From assembly GCA_013180625.2 (NCBI GenBank), contig SNVD02013093.1, forward strand, positions 558,001-622,000: a stretch of 64,000 nucleotides of DNA. Direction: 5' to 3'. This DNA comes from Boswellia sacra (taxonomy: Eukaryota > Streptophyta > Magnoliopsida > Sapindales > Burseraceae). A program made the position numbers and the translations under genes. Each line of letters begins with the position of its first letter. Position 1 is the first letter of the stretch. The notes under the pieces were generated by a model, which did not search any database, was not told where the DNA came from, and was given only the letters and a program-made list of their open reading frames with translations. Below are positions 11,005 through 22,589 of the stretch, piece by piece.

Positions 11005-13745
11005 AACTAAATCTTTCTTGGATAAAAGCTACCTTGTTTTACTATTTTTGTACAGTTATTTATGAGTTCTATATACTTATTTACAAATTTTACAACTAAG
11101 TTTACGTCTTTTATACAAAATTACCAATGATCATTTCTCAACATAGGTCGTTTATGACATTTATATATCCATTTACAACATTTTTTACGAATTTAGGACA
11201 TTTATGCATCCATCAACGACTTCTATATATTCATTTGCTCGATATGCACAACTTCTATACATTCATTTGTGTCATTTATACAACCAATATGACTTTTATA
11301 ATGTAATAATGGTTATCTCTTCCTTGTAATGAAAAGAAACCTTGTTTATGACTTTTATGCGACCATTTATAACTTTTATATATATATCAATTACGACTTT
11401 TACAACTAAGTTTACTACTTTTATACAAGATTACAAATGATCATTTCTCAACACAGGCTATTTACGACATTTATATGTCATCTTACAACTTTTTTTTGGC
11501 ATTTATAACTTTTTATATCTATTTATAACTTTTATACTGTTTACGACTTTTTATACAAAATTGCAAATGATCATTTCTCAGCATAGGCCATTTAAGACAT
11601 TTATAAGTCCACTTACAACTTTCTTTTAGGCATTTATGACATTTCTACTTTTATTTATGACATTTAAACATTCATTTGCAAGATTTATACGCCTATTTAC
11701 AACTTTTATAGTAAAATTATGGTTATACCTCCTTTAGGATGAAAACTAACATTGTGTGCGACTTTTGTACAATCATTTACGATTTTGTATAGTTATTTAC
11801 GACTTTTACATACCTTTTTATTACTTCTATCAAAATTGCAAATAGCCATTTCTTAGCATAGGTCGTTTGCAACATTTATACGTCTAAACTTTTTTCTTTT
11901 GGCATTTACGACATCTATATAGAATAGTGAAACTCTAGATAGTTCTCTTTCAGATGGATAGGATGCTTGTTCATGACTCTTACACGGTCATTTACGATTT
12001 TTATGAACTTGTTTACAAATATTATACATTTTTATGACTTGTATACGAAATTACAAATAATAATAACATTAAAATTTAATATAAAAGTTGTAAATAGCCG
12101 TATAAATCTTGCAAATGAATGTTTAAAAGTCATAAATAAAAGTATAAATGTCATAAATGCCTAAAAGAAAGTTGTAAGTGGACTTATAAATGTCGTAAAT
12201 GGTCTATGCTGAAAAATGATCATTTGCAATTTTGTATAAAAAGTCGTAAACGGTATAAAGGCCATACATAGATATATAAAAATTATAAATGCCAAAAAAA
12301 GTTGTAAGATGACATATAAATGTCGTAAACAGCCTGTGCTGAGAAATGATCATTTGTAATCTTGTATAAAAGTTGTAAAAGTCATAATGGATATATATAT
12401 AAGTCATAAATGGTCGCATAAAAGTCATAAATGGTCGTATAAATGACACAAATGAATGTGTAAAAGTTGTGAACAAACGTATAAATATCGAGCAAATGAA
12501 TATATAGAAGTTGTAAATGGATGCATAAATTTCCTAAATTCATAAAAAAATGTTGTAAATGGATATATAAATGTCATAAATGACCTGTGTTGAGAAATGA
12601 TCATTCGTAATTTTGTATAAAAGACGTAAACTTAGTTGTAAAATTCATAAATAGGTATATAGAACTCATAAATAATTGTATAAAAATAGTAAACAAGGTA
12701 GCTTTTATCCAAGGAAGAAGGAACCAAAATTTCACTCTAAACGGGCATATAAATTTCACAAATGAATGTATAAAAATTATAAACAGATTTATAAATATTG
12801 CAGTTGCATATATAAAAGTCGTAAATCAATGTATACTTATCGTCAATACCTAAAAAAAGTTGTAAACAAATGTATAAATGTAGTAAATGACTTAGGTTAA
12901 GAAATGGTCATTTGCACTTTTGTGTAAATATCGTAAACAAGTATGTAAAATTGATAAATGAAAATATGAAAGTTGAAAATTTCTATATAAAAGTTGTAAA
13001 TGAGGTTAGTTTTCATCCTAAAGGAGACAACCAAAATTTCACTATTTCATATAAGTCGCAAATAAATGTATAAAAGTCATAAATATGTGTATAAAAATCT
13101 TAAATTAATGTATAAAAGCCATAAATGTACATATCAAAGTCATAAATTTATTTAAAAGTCGTCAATAGATGCATAAATATTGTAAATGCCTAAAAAATGT
13201 TATACACAGACCTATGAAAGTCGTAATAGCCTATTTTCAGAAACAGATATTTGAAATCTCGTAAGAAGTAGTAAACAAATATATAAAAGTTGTAAATCAA
13301 TATATAAAAGTCATAAATTTATTTAAAAATCGTAAATTTATTTAAGAGTCATCAACAGATGTATAATATTATAAATGCCTAAAAAATGTTGTACACAGAC
13401 TTATGAAAGTCGTAACAACCTATTTTTAGAAATGGATAGTTGAAATCTTATAAAAAGTAGTAAACAGATATATACAGTTGTACATGGACGTATAAAAGTT
13501 TTAAATTCATGTAAGAGTTGTCAACGAATATACAAATATTATAAATGCCTAAACAACATTGTAGACAGACTTATAAAAGGAGTAAACTACCTAATTTCAT
13601 AAACAAACATTTGAAATCTTGTAAAAAAGTCATAAACCCCTATATAAAAATCATAAACATTCGTATAAAAAGTCATATATGAGGTTACTTTTTATCCCAA
13701 AGGAGAGATAACCAAATTTCGCGGTTCGATATAAAAATCATAAAC
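11005..13745. repeat. Large about 21-bp tandem array with a 1.7-kb palindromic part
   Basis: The sequence is built from diverged units of about 21 bp. Plus-strand consensus is close to TTTACGACTTTTATACATCCA in the first part and its complement after about 12080. Position 11005-11715 folds back on 12080-12735; for example 11580-11710 matches the complement of 12085-12215 at about 94% by eye. A higher-order block around ATGATCATTTCTCA occurs near 11128, 11442, 11570 and 11843, and reversed near 12211, 12341, 12593, 12899, 13239, 13427 and 13600. The reversed half continues alone to 13745. Frames such as 11967-12164 and 12204-12476 are only repeat translations. It could be long repeated TIRs of a foldback or Mutator-like element, or a local satellite. 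I cannot assign a class. Confidence 0.85.
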
Positions 13746-13799
13746 AAATGAATAATATAATTAATACTTGTTCACCTTATAAAATCCTTTTTTTTTTAA

Positions 13800-13935
13800 A
13801 TAACAAATCTTTTCTGCTAGTTTGCCACTAAGTGTCATCCATCCAACTGCCCTTGCGACAGTTCCACTATAGTTGCTGACGTTCCAGTCTGACAACTGTA
13901 TTCTAGCTATTGCCGTATGGAGGCCGTATGTTTAC
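13800..13935. repeat. GC-richer MITE-like island
   Basis: A short, GC-richer stretch abruptly follows the AT-rich array (words such as CAACTGCCCTTGCGACAG and GGAGGCCGTATG). It shares CTGACAACTGT/CTGACTGTTGG-like words with the next island at 14497-14705. Its termini are not clear. Confidence 0.3.
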
Positions 13936-14496
13936 TAATTTTACTATTAATCTACACAATCTTTCTTTTTTTTCCTTCTATACTAAAATTTGGTAAAAGT
14001 AATTTCTGGATTTAATTGGTATTTACAAGATTTTTATTTTTTTAATTTTACTTTCTTCCATATTAGATTGCTTTGATAAAATTAACTTCAAATTTTATAT
14101 TCTTGCATTACATTGCTTTACAAAATTTATTTTAAGTTTTTTTATTAATAGTTATATTATTCATATTTATTTACTTAATATTGTTGCATTTTACATTACT
14201 TTGGTATAATTTAATTATATTTCTTTTCTTATATTAATAATTTCTTCACGTTATTTTATTTTTTATGTATATTCCTTTATTTGTATTTATATCTCTTTAA
14301 TTTTTTTAATCTTCTATAAAAATACTTACGTAAAATTATCTTAAAATTCTAACATAATAAATTGTACATTCTTTAATTTATATCTCTTAATTTAATTTAT
14401 TTTTTCACTTGCATTAAACTATGAATATTACTAATGATATGCAAATAATTAATTTACAAATTTATTTAATGTTTCGATAATTAATACAATTTTTTG

Positions 14497-14705
14497 GGTG
14501 TGCTTTGGCAGAACAGGATAGGCAGGAGGGCGGGAGGGTTTCGGTCATGGAAACCTACTGCAGCCTATCTTCTATTCTGTCTGTTTTGCTAGATGAAAGC
14601 CATCTGTCAGATATCCAACAGCACCAGCTACAGTAGCTGCTATAGCGGTCTGACTGTTGGAGTAGTTGCTGTAGCTATCCGGCTGCTAGACTGCAGCAAA
14701 AGCCC
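14497..14705. mobile_element. MITE-like element, about 209 bp
   Basis: A GC-rich block stands out in AT-rich DNA. It starts GGGTGTGCTTTGGCAG and ends CTGCAGCAAAAGCCC, so the ends form a weak inverted repeat (GGG..TTT.GC.GCAG). Inside are nested palindromic words such as AGCTACAGTAGCT. GGCGGGAG is shared with the duplicated block at 15530. No clear target duplication was found, so superfamily is unassigned. Confidence 0.4.
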
Positions 14706-15407
14706 TTATCCATTTTGTCTTTTATTGTAAATGCCATGTTGAAACAGCTATTTTCGTTAGTTGATTAAAGATATTTTTATGTTTTAAAGTTATTATTATT
14801 TCAAAAAACTCGAATTTTAAAAATGATTGCAATTTTTTAATTCATTTATGGTGGAAAATATTAAATTACTTTATTTTTAAAATTTGAAGTATATTAAATA
14901 AAAAGAAAAAAGGTCTAAATAATAATTATTAATGATAATTATCTCAAAGAAATTAAAAAAAAGCACCGATGTTAGGTAAGAGAGGAAAAAGACTTACATA
15001 TATACTATATTACATATAATATGTAAACATGCTTAAATAGGTTAAGACAACATGAATCGATTTGATAAAAATAAAGGTTCAGTTTTATCTTTAGTAGTAC
15101 ATATATACTTATGTTTTATTAATTAATGACAAAAGCCTTTAAAGATTGATAACTTTTTTTAAAATAAAATTTCTTTAACTATATACGCAAAATTGGGGGT
15201 TTCAGTTTTTAACATCTTTTTTATTTATAATGTTTTTATAAATATCTTTTGTATCATTTACAATTCTTTTTTGTTTGTTGCATTCTTTGTCTTATGTGTA
15301 TATTTTCTTTAAATAGTAAGATATATTTTTTAAATAAAATACTTTTTTTTAATTATGTAATTTAATGTCACCTATGTACTGAATTTATCGGGGGTTATTA
15401 CAAGTAA
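14706..15407. other. AT-rich stretch without gene
   Basis: No open frame, repeat boundary or RNA signal was recognised. Confidence 0.4.
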
Positions 15408-15998
15408 TTTTTTTTCACTTATATCATTGTTATGTTTTTAAGTTATATTATTTTATTACAATCATCAATAGATAATTCCTACTTTTTATATAAAATTTTA
15501 AATTTGAAAAAAAAATATTGTCAACAAGGGGCGGGAGTTTTGCAGTAGGGGCGGGAGATTTGCCTGTTTTGTAAACCGTGTGCAGCCTGTGAAATTATTT
15601 GTTTCTTCATGTCCCATTGTGCCATGTGTCAACTTTCCATTTGCCAAACAAACAGTCCCTATTGTATGTATACAGTTGACGGACTACAGCAATTCCCAAT
15701 ACTTAATTTTTTTCACTTATGTCATTGTTATGTTTTTAAGTTATATTATTTTATTACAATCATCAATATATAATTCCTACTTTTTATATAAAATTTTAAA
15801 TTTAAAAAAAAATATTGTCAACAAGGGGCGGGAGATTTGCCTGTTTTGTAAACCAGGTGTAGCCTGTGAAATTATTTGTTTCTTCATGTCCCATTGTGCC
15901 ACGTGTTAGCTTTCCATTTGCCAAACAAAAAGTCCCTGTTATATGTATACAGCTAACGGACCGCAGCAATTCCCAATACGTAGCCAGTTACAAACCAG
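15408..15998 (+). repeat. 298-bp tandem duplication
   Basis: TATGTTTTTAAGTTATATTA starts at 15431 and again at 15729, and the two copies stay aligned for about 290 bp, through GGGGCGGGAGATTTGCCTG and ATTTGCCAAACAAA. The first copy carries an extra partial repeat of GGGGCGGGAG. The open frame 15580-15909 runs through the duplication and shows no protein family, so it is not called as a gene. Confidence 0.9.
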
Positions 15999-16640
15999 CA
16001 ATATTATATATATATTATTTATTTTTCATGTGATTTTTAATATATATTTACAAAAATATATTATTTAAATAATAAACCAGATTTTAATCAAGAAAAAAAG
16101 TATACATGATCAACATATGAGAAAACAAAGTAATAACTTACAATAAAACTTTTACAATAAGTTTTCCAATAATATTAAGATCACATCATTACATAAATAT
16201 TAGAATTTTACATTGCTGGAGAAATTCAATATTCTCTCACCTGGCAACTTCTGCTAAAACAACCTAAAATGACCTCATTACAATTACATTATCTATTATG
16301 AAATTAAATTGATAAAATTAAGGTTTGTGTCTTGCATAATATTACATATAATGAAAACACAGAAACGGACTTGGAGTTTGCGAAGTTGCCTTATAAATGA
16401 AAACTATACTCTAAATATAGATGCAAGAACATCATATTATCTTATTTAACAGTACATATACACATTGGTGAATACTCATATGGGTGCTAAAAAATGTTCC
16501 AAATCATGAGCGCATTTCAGAAACCATGCCTAATTATTGAACAATCCTGGAGAAACAATAATTCTCTATATTCACATGATTTTAGTGGATACTATGAATA
16601 AATGAAGGACTCAATGTCTCCCAAGATCCATGAATTTCAA
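15999..16640. other. AT-rich stretch without gene
   Basis: Nothing recognisable. The gypsy element to the right must have lost its pol and 3' LTR somewhere here, but no LTR copy is visible. Confidence 0.4.
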
Positions 16641-17283
16641 TAATTATATTTCTCAATACAACTCCCATTAACCTCCATCGCTTTGCTTGTTGTCCCTGCT
16701 TGGACCATTACTATGCCCAATTGTAGCCTTGTTTTGGGAAAATTGGTTGTAAGAAGTAAATTGTTGCGTTACGACTTGGACTTTAGAAGCAGATCGTTGT
16801 CTTGTCAACCTCTTCTCAAATTTTTTGGCCCTATCCACTGCTTCATGCAACTTGAAGATCGTTTGCACTGACATATCATCATGGATTTTTGGCTTCAAAC
16901 CCCCAATAAACCTCATGATCAACTGTTGCTCAGATTCATTCAAATTATTTCTCCCTTGTAACCTATTAAACTCCTCTGTATATTCATCTACACTACGATT
17001 ATCTTGCCTGCAATTTTGGTATTGGACATACAAGGTTTATTGGTAGTCTTGTGGTAAATATTGATCAATCAATTTCTTCTTCATTTTATCCCATCGTTTA
17101 ATAGGATCTTTACCAGCCATCCTTCTCCTATTTTGTATTTGTTGCCACCAAGCAAAAGCCCCATCTTTTAACTTAAGAGTTACTAACAACACCTTCTTTT
17201 TCTCAGATATCCCCATATAAGATAAGAAAGTCTCAACCTCAGCAAGCCAGTCTAAAAATTCTTCTACTTGTAACTCCCCCTCT
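16640..17283 (-). pseudogene. Ty3/gypsy gag, downstream part (split by hAT)
   Basis: Read on the minus strand from 17275 the frame gives a retrotransposon Gag core with EEFLDWLAEVETFLSYM, KLKDGAFAWWQQIQNRRR and DPIKRWDKMKKKLIDQYLP. A stop follows near 17034-17040, then NRSVDEYTEEFNRL, an arginine/lysine-rich stretch and a Q/N-rich tail ending at 16668. Gag proteins of this type form the retrotransposon particle and package its RNA. The upstream part lies at 21843-22021, separated by a complete DNA transposon. The zinc knuckle and all of pol are missing downstream, so this is a truncated element. The Gag call is secure from the W-rich core; the boundary of the truncation is approximate. Confidence 0.85.
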
Positions 17284-18032
17284 AGGGGTGGACATAATTC
17301 CCCAACCCGATCGGGTTTATCGACCCGAATCAGGTGTGATCGGGTAAGAGAGAAAAAATAACCGAAATCGGTTATAAATTTGGAGTACCCGATATTACCC
17401 GACCCGAAATCAGGTAAAATTATATAAACCCGATTGATACCCGACCCGAATATTTTTTATTAAAAACAATTTAATTTTCCACGTGGCATAAGTTAATTGG
17501 ATGTGTTAAAAATATTTTTTATTAAAAACAATTTAATTTTCCACATGTAATTACCGTATATATATCTCTTTATAGCAACTCGTCTCTCACTGAACTTCAA
17601 TTTTCTCTCAGCCGACTTCAACGTCCCCTCTTCAACGTCTCTCACTGCCTCACTTCAACACGTCGGCGACTGTATTCCGATCATAGTCAACCTTAGAGGT
17701 TGACAGTGGCTTAGATTTTCTCAAAATATAGTTTGTTTTTGTGAGTTAGATTTTATCAAAGTTATTTAAATTACTTGATCGTTGCATAAGATAAGCTTGC
17801 TGGATGCAATCTGTTTAAGGATAGGATATATTTAAATTGCTTGCTGGTTGCATAGGAGAGCTATATGGTTAAATTTTATCTTAATGCATTTAAAATGCTT
17901 GTCGGTTGCATAGATTGCTTGCTGGTTCAATTTTATCTTAATGCACTTAATACGCTTACTAGTTGCAAAGGAATATTTACACTTCTTATTCATGAATAAA
18001 CTAATTTTATTTTAGTACATTTTTTTCCAGTC

Positions 18033-20210
18033 ATGGCTTCTCGAACTGGTTCCCCGAATAATGGTCAAGTAGATGAATTCAATAATCAAGCAACATCTTT
18101 CAAATCTAAGAGAAAGAAGCCTCAAGTTTCGGTAGTGTGAGATCATTTCAAAAAAATTGGTGGGAATAGATATATGTGCAACTATTGTGGGAAAAATTTT
18201 GCTTCAGACAGTAAAAAGCATGGCACAACTAACTTGTGGAAGCATTTGAATGTGTGCCTCAAATATGTTTTGAGTGAACAACATGCGGAGAAGGATGAGA
18301 AACAAAAAGTTCTTTTTTTGTAGGAAAAATTTAGAGAGTGGGACATTAAGCAATCTTGTGTCTATTGCATTTTATAAAGAAGCAATTAGGAGAGCACTTG
18401 TGGAGATGGTAATTATAGATGAGTTGCCATTTCGATTTGTTGAGAATAAAAGATTTCGTCATCTTATGCGGGTAGCTTGTCCAAAATTTGAAGTTCCCTC
18501 ACGAAGAAGAGTTGCAAGAGACATTTTGAAGCTTTATGTAAGTGAGAAAGAAGCTTTGAAGAATTATTTTAAGGCATACAAGGTTAGGGTTTCTCTCACT
18601 ACTGACATTTGGACATCCATTCAAAATATGAGCTATATGGTGATCACTACACATTTTGTTGATCATGCTTGGAAGTTGTAGAAAAGAATTTTGTGTTTTT
18701 CTCAAGTTACTAATCATAGAGGGGAAACAATTGGAAGAATTATTGAGGGTTGTTTGAACGCTTGGGGTTTGGAGAATATCTTCACTATTACAGTTGTTAA
18801 TGCAAGTGCAAATGAAACAACTATCAACTATTTGAAGAAGAAATTAATGAAGAATTGGAAAAGTGAAGGGATGATTCTAGAAAGGAAGTACTTACATGTG
18901 CGTTGTTCTGCACATATTGTTAACTTGATTGTAGGTGAGGGTTTAAAAGTGCTTGATTGATCCATAGCTAGCATTCGAAATGCTGTGAGATATGTTAGAT
19001 CTTCTCTTGCAAGGTTACAAAGGTTCAAAGATTGTGTAGAGCATGAAAGGATTCAATATAAAGGGAATTTGGTGTTAAATGTTCCTACAAGATGGAATCC
19101 GACTTTCTTGATGCTAGATAATGCTCTACGGTTTCAAAAAGCACTTGAGCGGTTGGAGGAGGATGACGGGCATTATCTTAATTTTTTTTCTAAGGAGAAA
19201 AAGGTGGGGCCTCCTCAAACAGATGATTGGGATAAAGCTTTTGTTTTTGTGCAATTTTTGAAGCAATTTTATGAGGTAACTCTCAAGTTCAGTTCTTCTT
19301 TAACTCCTACAGCCCATATTTTATTTAATGAGATGTGACAACTTCATGATTATTTGAGTGATTAAGACCAACAAACAAATAACATTTTATGCGATATGGC
19401 AAAGAATATGAAGAAGAAGTTTGATAAATATTGGGGTTCATTGGATGGCATAAATCACATGTTGCTCATTGCTGTTTTTCTTTGGATGGCATAAATCACA
19501 TGTTGCTCATTGCTGTTTTTCTTGATCCTAGGGCAAAGTTAAAGTATCTGACTTATGCTTATAAGGTAATGTGGGGTCTTAGTAAATCTGAGGTGAAAAC
19601 ATCACAGATTAAAGCATTATTGTATAAATTGTATGATTTATATGCTTCTTTTGAGAATGAGGCGGCTTCTTCAAATGAAATGGTGAGTGAAGGTTCCTCA
19701 CCATCTATGTTAGTTGATGTTGATCAATATCAAACTTCTCAATTCACCACACCCAAACAGCATCCACTTGAAAGGTTTCTTCAGGATGAGAAATTGGAAG
19801 GTTCATCACATGAAGTGGAGAAGTATTTGTCTAATCGAATAGTGCAAGGAAAACAAGATAACTTTGAAATACTAGATTGGTGAAAGATAAATGTGGCAAA
19901 CTTCCGTGTTTTAGCAAGAATGGAAAGGGATGTATTTGCTATTCCTATCTCAACCGTGGCTTCTAAGTCTGCATTTAGTATAGGCGGACGCATTCTAGAT
20001 CAATTTAGGAACTCGCTAACTCCTAAAATGGTTAAGTCATTAATCTGCTCACAAAATTGGATTACTTACACATTATGTGATGAAATCTTCCCATTCTCAG
20101 AGTTGGATGAAAGCAAAGATGGGGATCACGTGGTGTTTGGTGAATCTGAATTTGCTGTGTCAGGTAAAATACCATTCATTAACCATTTTACTTTTATGTT
20201 AGATAATATA
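18033..20210 (+). pseudogene. hAT transposase pseudogene (zf-BED, hATC)
   Basis: ATG at 18033 starts a frame with a BED zinc finger (CNYCGKNF about 50 residues in, then LWKHLNVC). The TGG of the VWDHF motif is TGA at about 18138. A frameshift in a T-run near 18310 leads to a long core with LTTDIWTSIQNMSYM, LHVRCSAHIVNLIV and VPTRWNPTFLML, typical of Ac-like plant hAT transposases. The C-terminal dimerisation domain ends with VANFRVLARM, IPISTVASKSAFSIGGRIL and SLICSQNW. In-frame stops occur at about 18679, 18958, 19336, 19363 and 19881, and a 41-bp tandem duplication at 19441-19522 shifts the frame. The enzyme would cut and paste the element; this copy cannot work and could only be moved by a related source. 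Confidence 0.9.
19441..19522 (+). repeat. 41-bp tandem duplication in the transposase
   Basis: TTGGATGGCATAAATCACAT starts at 19441 and 19482. The 41-bp copies are identical apart from one extra T at the joint. Being not divisible by three it disrupts the reading frame just before the LIAVFLDPRAKLKYL motif. Confidence 0.95.
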
Positions 20211-20229
20211 ATGATTTCATTAAATTAAT

Positions 20230-21080
20230 TTATAACTTTTGTTTTTGCATTTGTCAATGATAAAGATGTGTTTGGATCTACTATATCAACATTGGAGCGG
20301 TTAGACATTGAATCATGAATAATGAGTTGAAGCCTTGAAGGAGTAGGTAACCCCATAATCTGACCTTACTAAAATTTCAATACAAAAAAACTTCAAGCTA
20401 GTTTTGTTGTAAACTATAATAGGTGCTATCATGCTTTTTTGTTTAGTTAAAGTATGTTGCTTTTGAACTCTAATTTGTTTTATTTATTTATTTAGTGAAG
20501 GTTTGATCCTTTATTGGTTAGGGACTTCTATTTTTGTGGAGTTGGAACTTGGAGTCGGGGCTTCAAATGTGGGAGTTTGTGGAATTTGGAGTTTGCGGAT
20601 AATTCAAATTCTAATATTTTGTTTTGCTTGACTGATGTGGAGTTTGCTTCATTTCTTGGAGTTTGTCTTTGTAGTTGTTGTTTTTATTTACTTTTAGGAA
20701 TTTTCTTTATTCACTCAGGAAATTTTATTCATGAGTTTGTGGAGTTTTTTCTCCAAATCTCATACTATATGAGTGTATTCATATTGTCTTCTTGGCATAT
20801 TGCTTTGAATTAATTTATTGTCTTATTGAAACTAGAAAGATTGTTTGTGACAACTGCTGCATCCTCTATTGTCTTATTGAAACTAAAAAGATTTTTTGAA
20901 TCCTCTATTATCTACAATTCAAAAAATGATGCATTTCTAAGCTATTAACAACTCCACCTCAGTCAATGTTTAGACATCCTCTATTGTCTATAATTCACTT
21001 GCCATTTGCTTCAACCTACAAATACAAGGCCGTTATAGTTAAATATGATGCAAAAAGATAAAAAAACAAAGCTAAAATAA
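20230..21080 (+). other. 3' non-coding part of the hAT element
   Basis: A splice-donor-like GGTAAA lies at the end of the coding part (about 20163) and a short open stretch follows near 20265-20320, so the original gene may have ended in a small last exon. The open frame 20514-20813 is T-rich and hydrophobic and shows no family. Confidence 0.35.
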
Positions 21081-21089
21081 ACAACCTGC

Positions 21090-21530
21090 TAAAACATTCG
21101 ACAAAACTCGACGTGCTCGATAGAGCTCGACACGCTCGACACACTCGACATATAAGTGACAATACATCAGACACTCGATATCTTCAAAAATATACTGATA
21201 TCGAGTATCGGTTGTGAATCCGACACGACTCGACATGTAAGTGTCGAGTGTCAGATGCATCATCCGACACTCGATGTCTTCCAAAATAGAATGATATCGA
21301 ATGTCAGTTGTGAATCCGACACGATTCGACATGTAAATGTCAAGTGTCGGATGCATCCGACACTCGATGTCTTCCAAAATAGACTGATATCGACAAACAT
21401 GTAGAAAGTATCGGATTCTATGTTGTCGAGTGTCGGATTTCATGATGTCAGGTGTCGAATTTCATGATGTCGAGTGTCGGATTTTATATTGTCGAGTGTC
21501 GGATTTCATGATGTCGAGTATCGGATTTCT
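21090..21530. repeat. CGACACTCGA minisatellite block inside hAT (95-bp and 22-bp periods)
   Basis: GACACTCGAT begins at 21170, 21266 and 21359, giving two periods of 96 and 93 bp that each contain AATCCGACACGA and CTCGACATGTAA-like words. From 21424 a second array repeats TGTCGAGTGTCGGATTTCAT every 22 bp (21424, 21446, 21468, 21490, 21512). The words CGACA/TGTCG and CTCGA/TCGAG appear on both strands, so the block can form hairpins. The same module occurs at 52430-52740 in another element. Confidence 0.9.
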
Positions 21531-21842
21531 ATTATATTTCCTTTATTAAAGGCTAAATGGGCTTCAGCCTAGAAAACTAACCCAACAAACATGAGTTTCA
21601 AAAACATAAACTCAGGATTTTACTTAAATATGACAAAAGCCCAACCCAAAATAGCATCAAAATAAAAGCCTAACCCAACCCGATATACTCGATACACCCG
21701 ACCCGACCCGACCCCATCGGTACCCTTCAGGTAGTTAAAAAAAAATACCCGAAATCGATTCTAATTTATCAAACCCGATAAATATTCGGGTATAATCGGT
21801 TATCGCCAAACCCGACCCCACCCGAAATATGCCCACCCTTAC

Positions 21843-22060
21843 CCCGCTCTAAAGATAGGAATATCGAGATTAACTTTATAATCAATCTTTTTTGTTTTCT
21901 TACCAGCGGTTTCATCATCCGACTCGGTATCTGTTGAATTGTTGCCTGAAGGTTCGCCATTGTTTATAAGAAGTCTGCCTGTTGGTGTAGGCACGCGAGC
22001 CTCTCTTTTTCGTTTCGCCAATGCCTTTGTTCAGTCTCCTTGTTACCGCCAATCCTCATC
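21843..22060 (-). pseudogene. Ty3/gypsy gag, upstream part
   Basis: On the minus strand 22021-21843 gives KRKREARVPTPTGR, an acidic stretch TDTESDDETAGKKTKK and then DYKVNLDIPIF, the hallmark entry into the plant gypsy Gag domain, which continues at 17283 beyond the hAT insertion. Upstream of about 22025 the frame is broken (a TGA in this frame, while the alternative frame stays open), so a frameshift lies near 22010-22030 and the true start is not preserved. Confidence 0.8.
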
Positions 22061-22226
22061 TTTTTCATTCGACGAATCAATTCATTGAATCAATCGTTGA
22101 GTTGAACTTGAAAGGATTGAATAGCCGCCGTGATAGATTCATCTATCATAGCCTTAGTTCTCTTATCAAAATTACAAGAACCGTCGCCTACTGGATCATC
22201 ATGTGCGATGGAAGACAAGTGATTTT

Positions 22227-22239
22227 GGCTCTAACACCA
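22227..22239 (-). other. Primer-binding site (initiator Met tRNA type)
   Basis: On the minus strand the sequence is TGGTGTTAGAGCC, two differences from the usual plant retrotransposon site TGGTATCAGAGCC. It lies 4 bp inside the LTR end at 22244, where the 5' LTR / internal junction should be. Confidence 0.75.
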
Positions 22240-22243
22240 AATA

Positions 22244-22586
22244 TGATGCGAAAGCTAAGAAAAAAATAAATTGAACAAAAGTTCAAAATTTGATAAATTG
22301 ATAATAATGAGAATTTTTTATACAAAGCTATGGTAAATTAACCCTTATACAGGCTAAAAAATCCTAATACTTGTAAAACAAGAAAAATCAAAATTGGAAA
22401 ATAAAATTCTACAAAAACTAAAATATCCCAAATATTAAAATCCTAATTAAACTCAAATATATTTAAATCAAGAAATTCCAATATGACTAGGAAAACAATT
22501 GATTTTAATCCTAAAATAAATAAAACTCAAAATAGACAACTACTAATTTTCCTAAAAATAAAATAACCTAAAGCTGTCCTACATCA
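22244..22586 (-). mobile_element. 5' LTR of the truncated gypsy element (343 bp)
   Basis: Read on the minus strand it starts TGATGTAGGACAGC and ends GCATCA, immediately before the primer-binding site. The ends are TG...CA with TGATG/CATCA mirrored. No 3' LTR copy is seen in the window, so the length depends on the termini and the primer site only. Confidence 0.65.
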
Positions 22587-22589
22587 CAA

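Larger units (their letters stand above)
17284..21842 (+). mobile_element. hAT transposon (4.56 kb) inserted in gypsy gag
   Basis: The left end (T)AGGGGTGGACATAAT and the right end, whose complement reads TAAGGGTGGGCATATTT, form imperfect inverted termini followed on both sides by GGGT/ACCC-rich subterminal sequence, as usual for plant hAT elements. Flanks are CCCCCTCT at 17276-17283 and CCCGCTCT at 21843-21850, an 8-bp duplication with one mismatch. The reading frame of gag continues across the element (DIPIF on one side, EEFLDWLAEVE on the other), which confirms the boundaries independently. It encodes a broken BED-finger transposase at 18033-20210 and carries two minisatellite arrays near its right end. 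Confidence 0.9.

Noticed and set aside
12204..12476. 90-codon Phe/Thr-rich protein
   Set aside because: It is a translation of the 21-bp array, whose period is a multiple of three and so keeps frames open.
11005..13745. CRISPR array
   Set aside because: Repeats are contiguous and diverged with no unique spacers, and this is eukaryotic DNA.
15580..15909. 109-codon protein gene
   Set aside because: It spans the 298-bp duplication and AT-rich sequence, repeating itself only because the DNA is duplicated.
21090..21530. CRISPR-like spaced repeat
   Set aside because: The 22-bp and 95-bp periods are plain tandem repeats; the interval between words is itself repeated.
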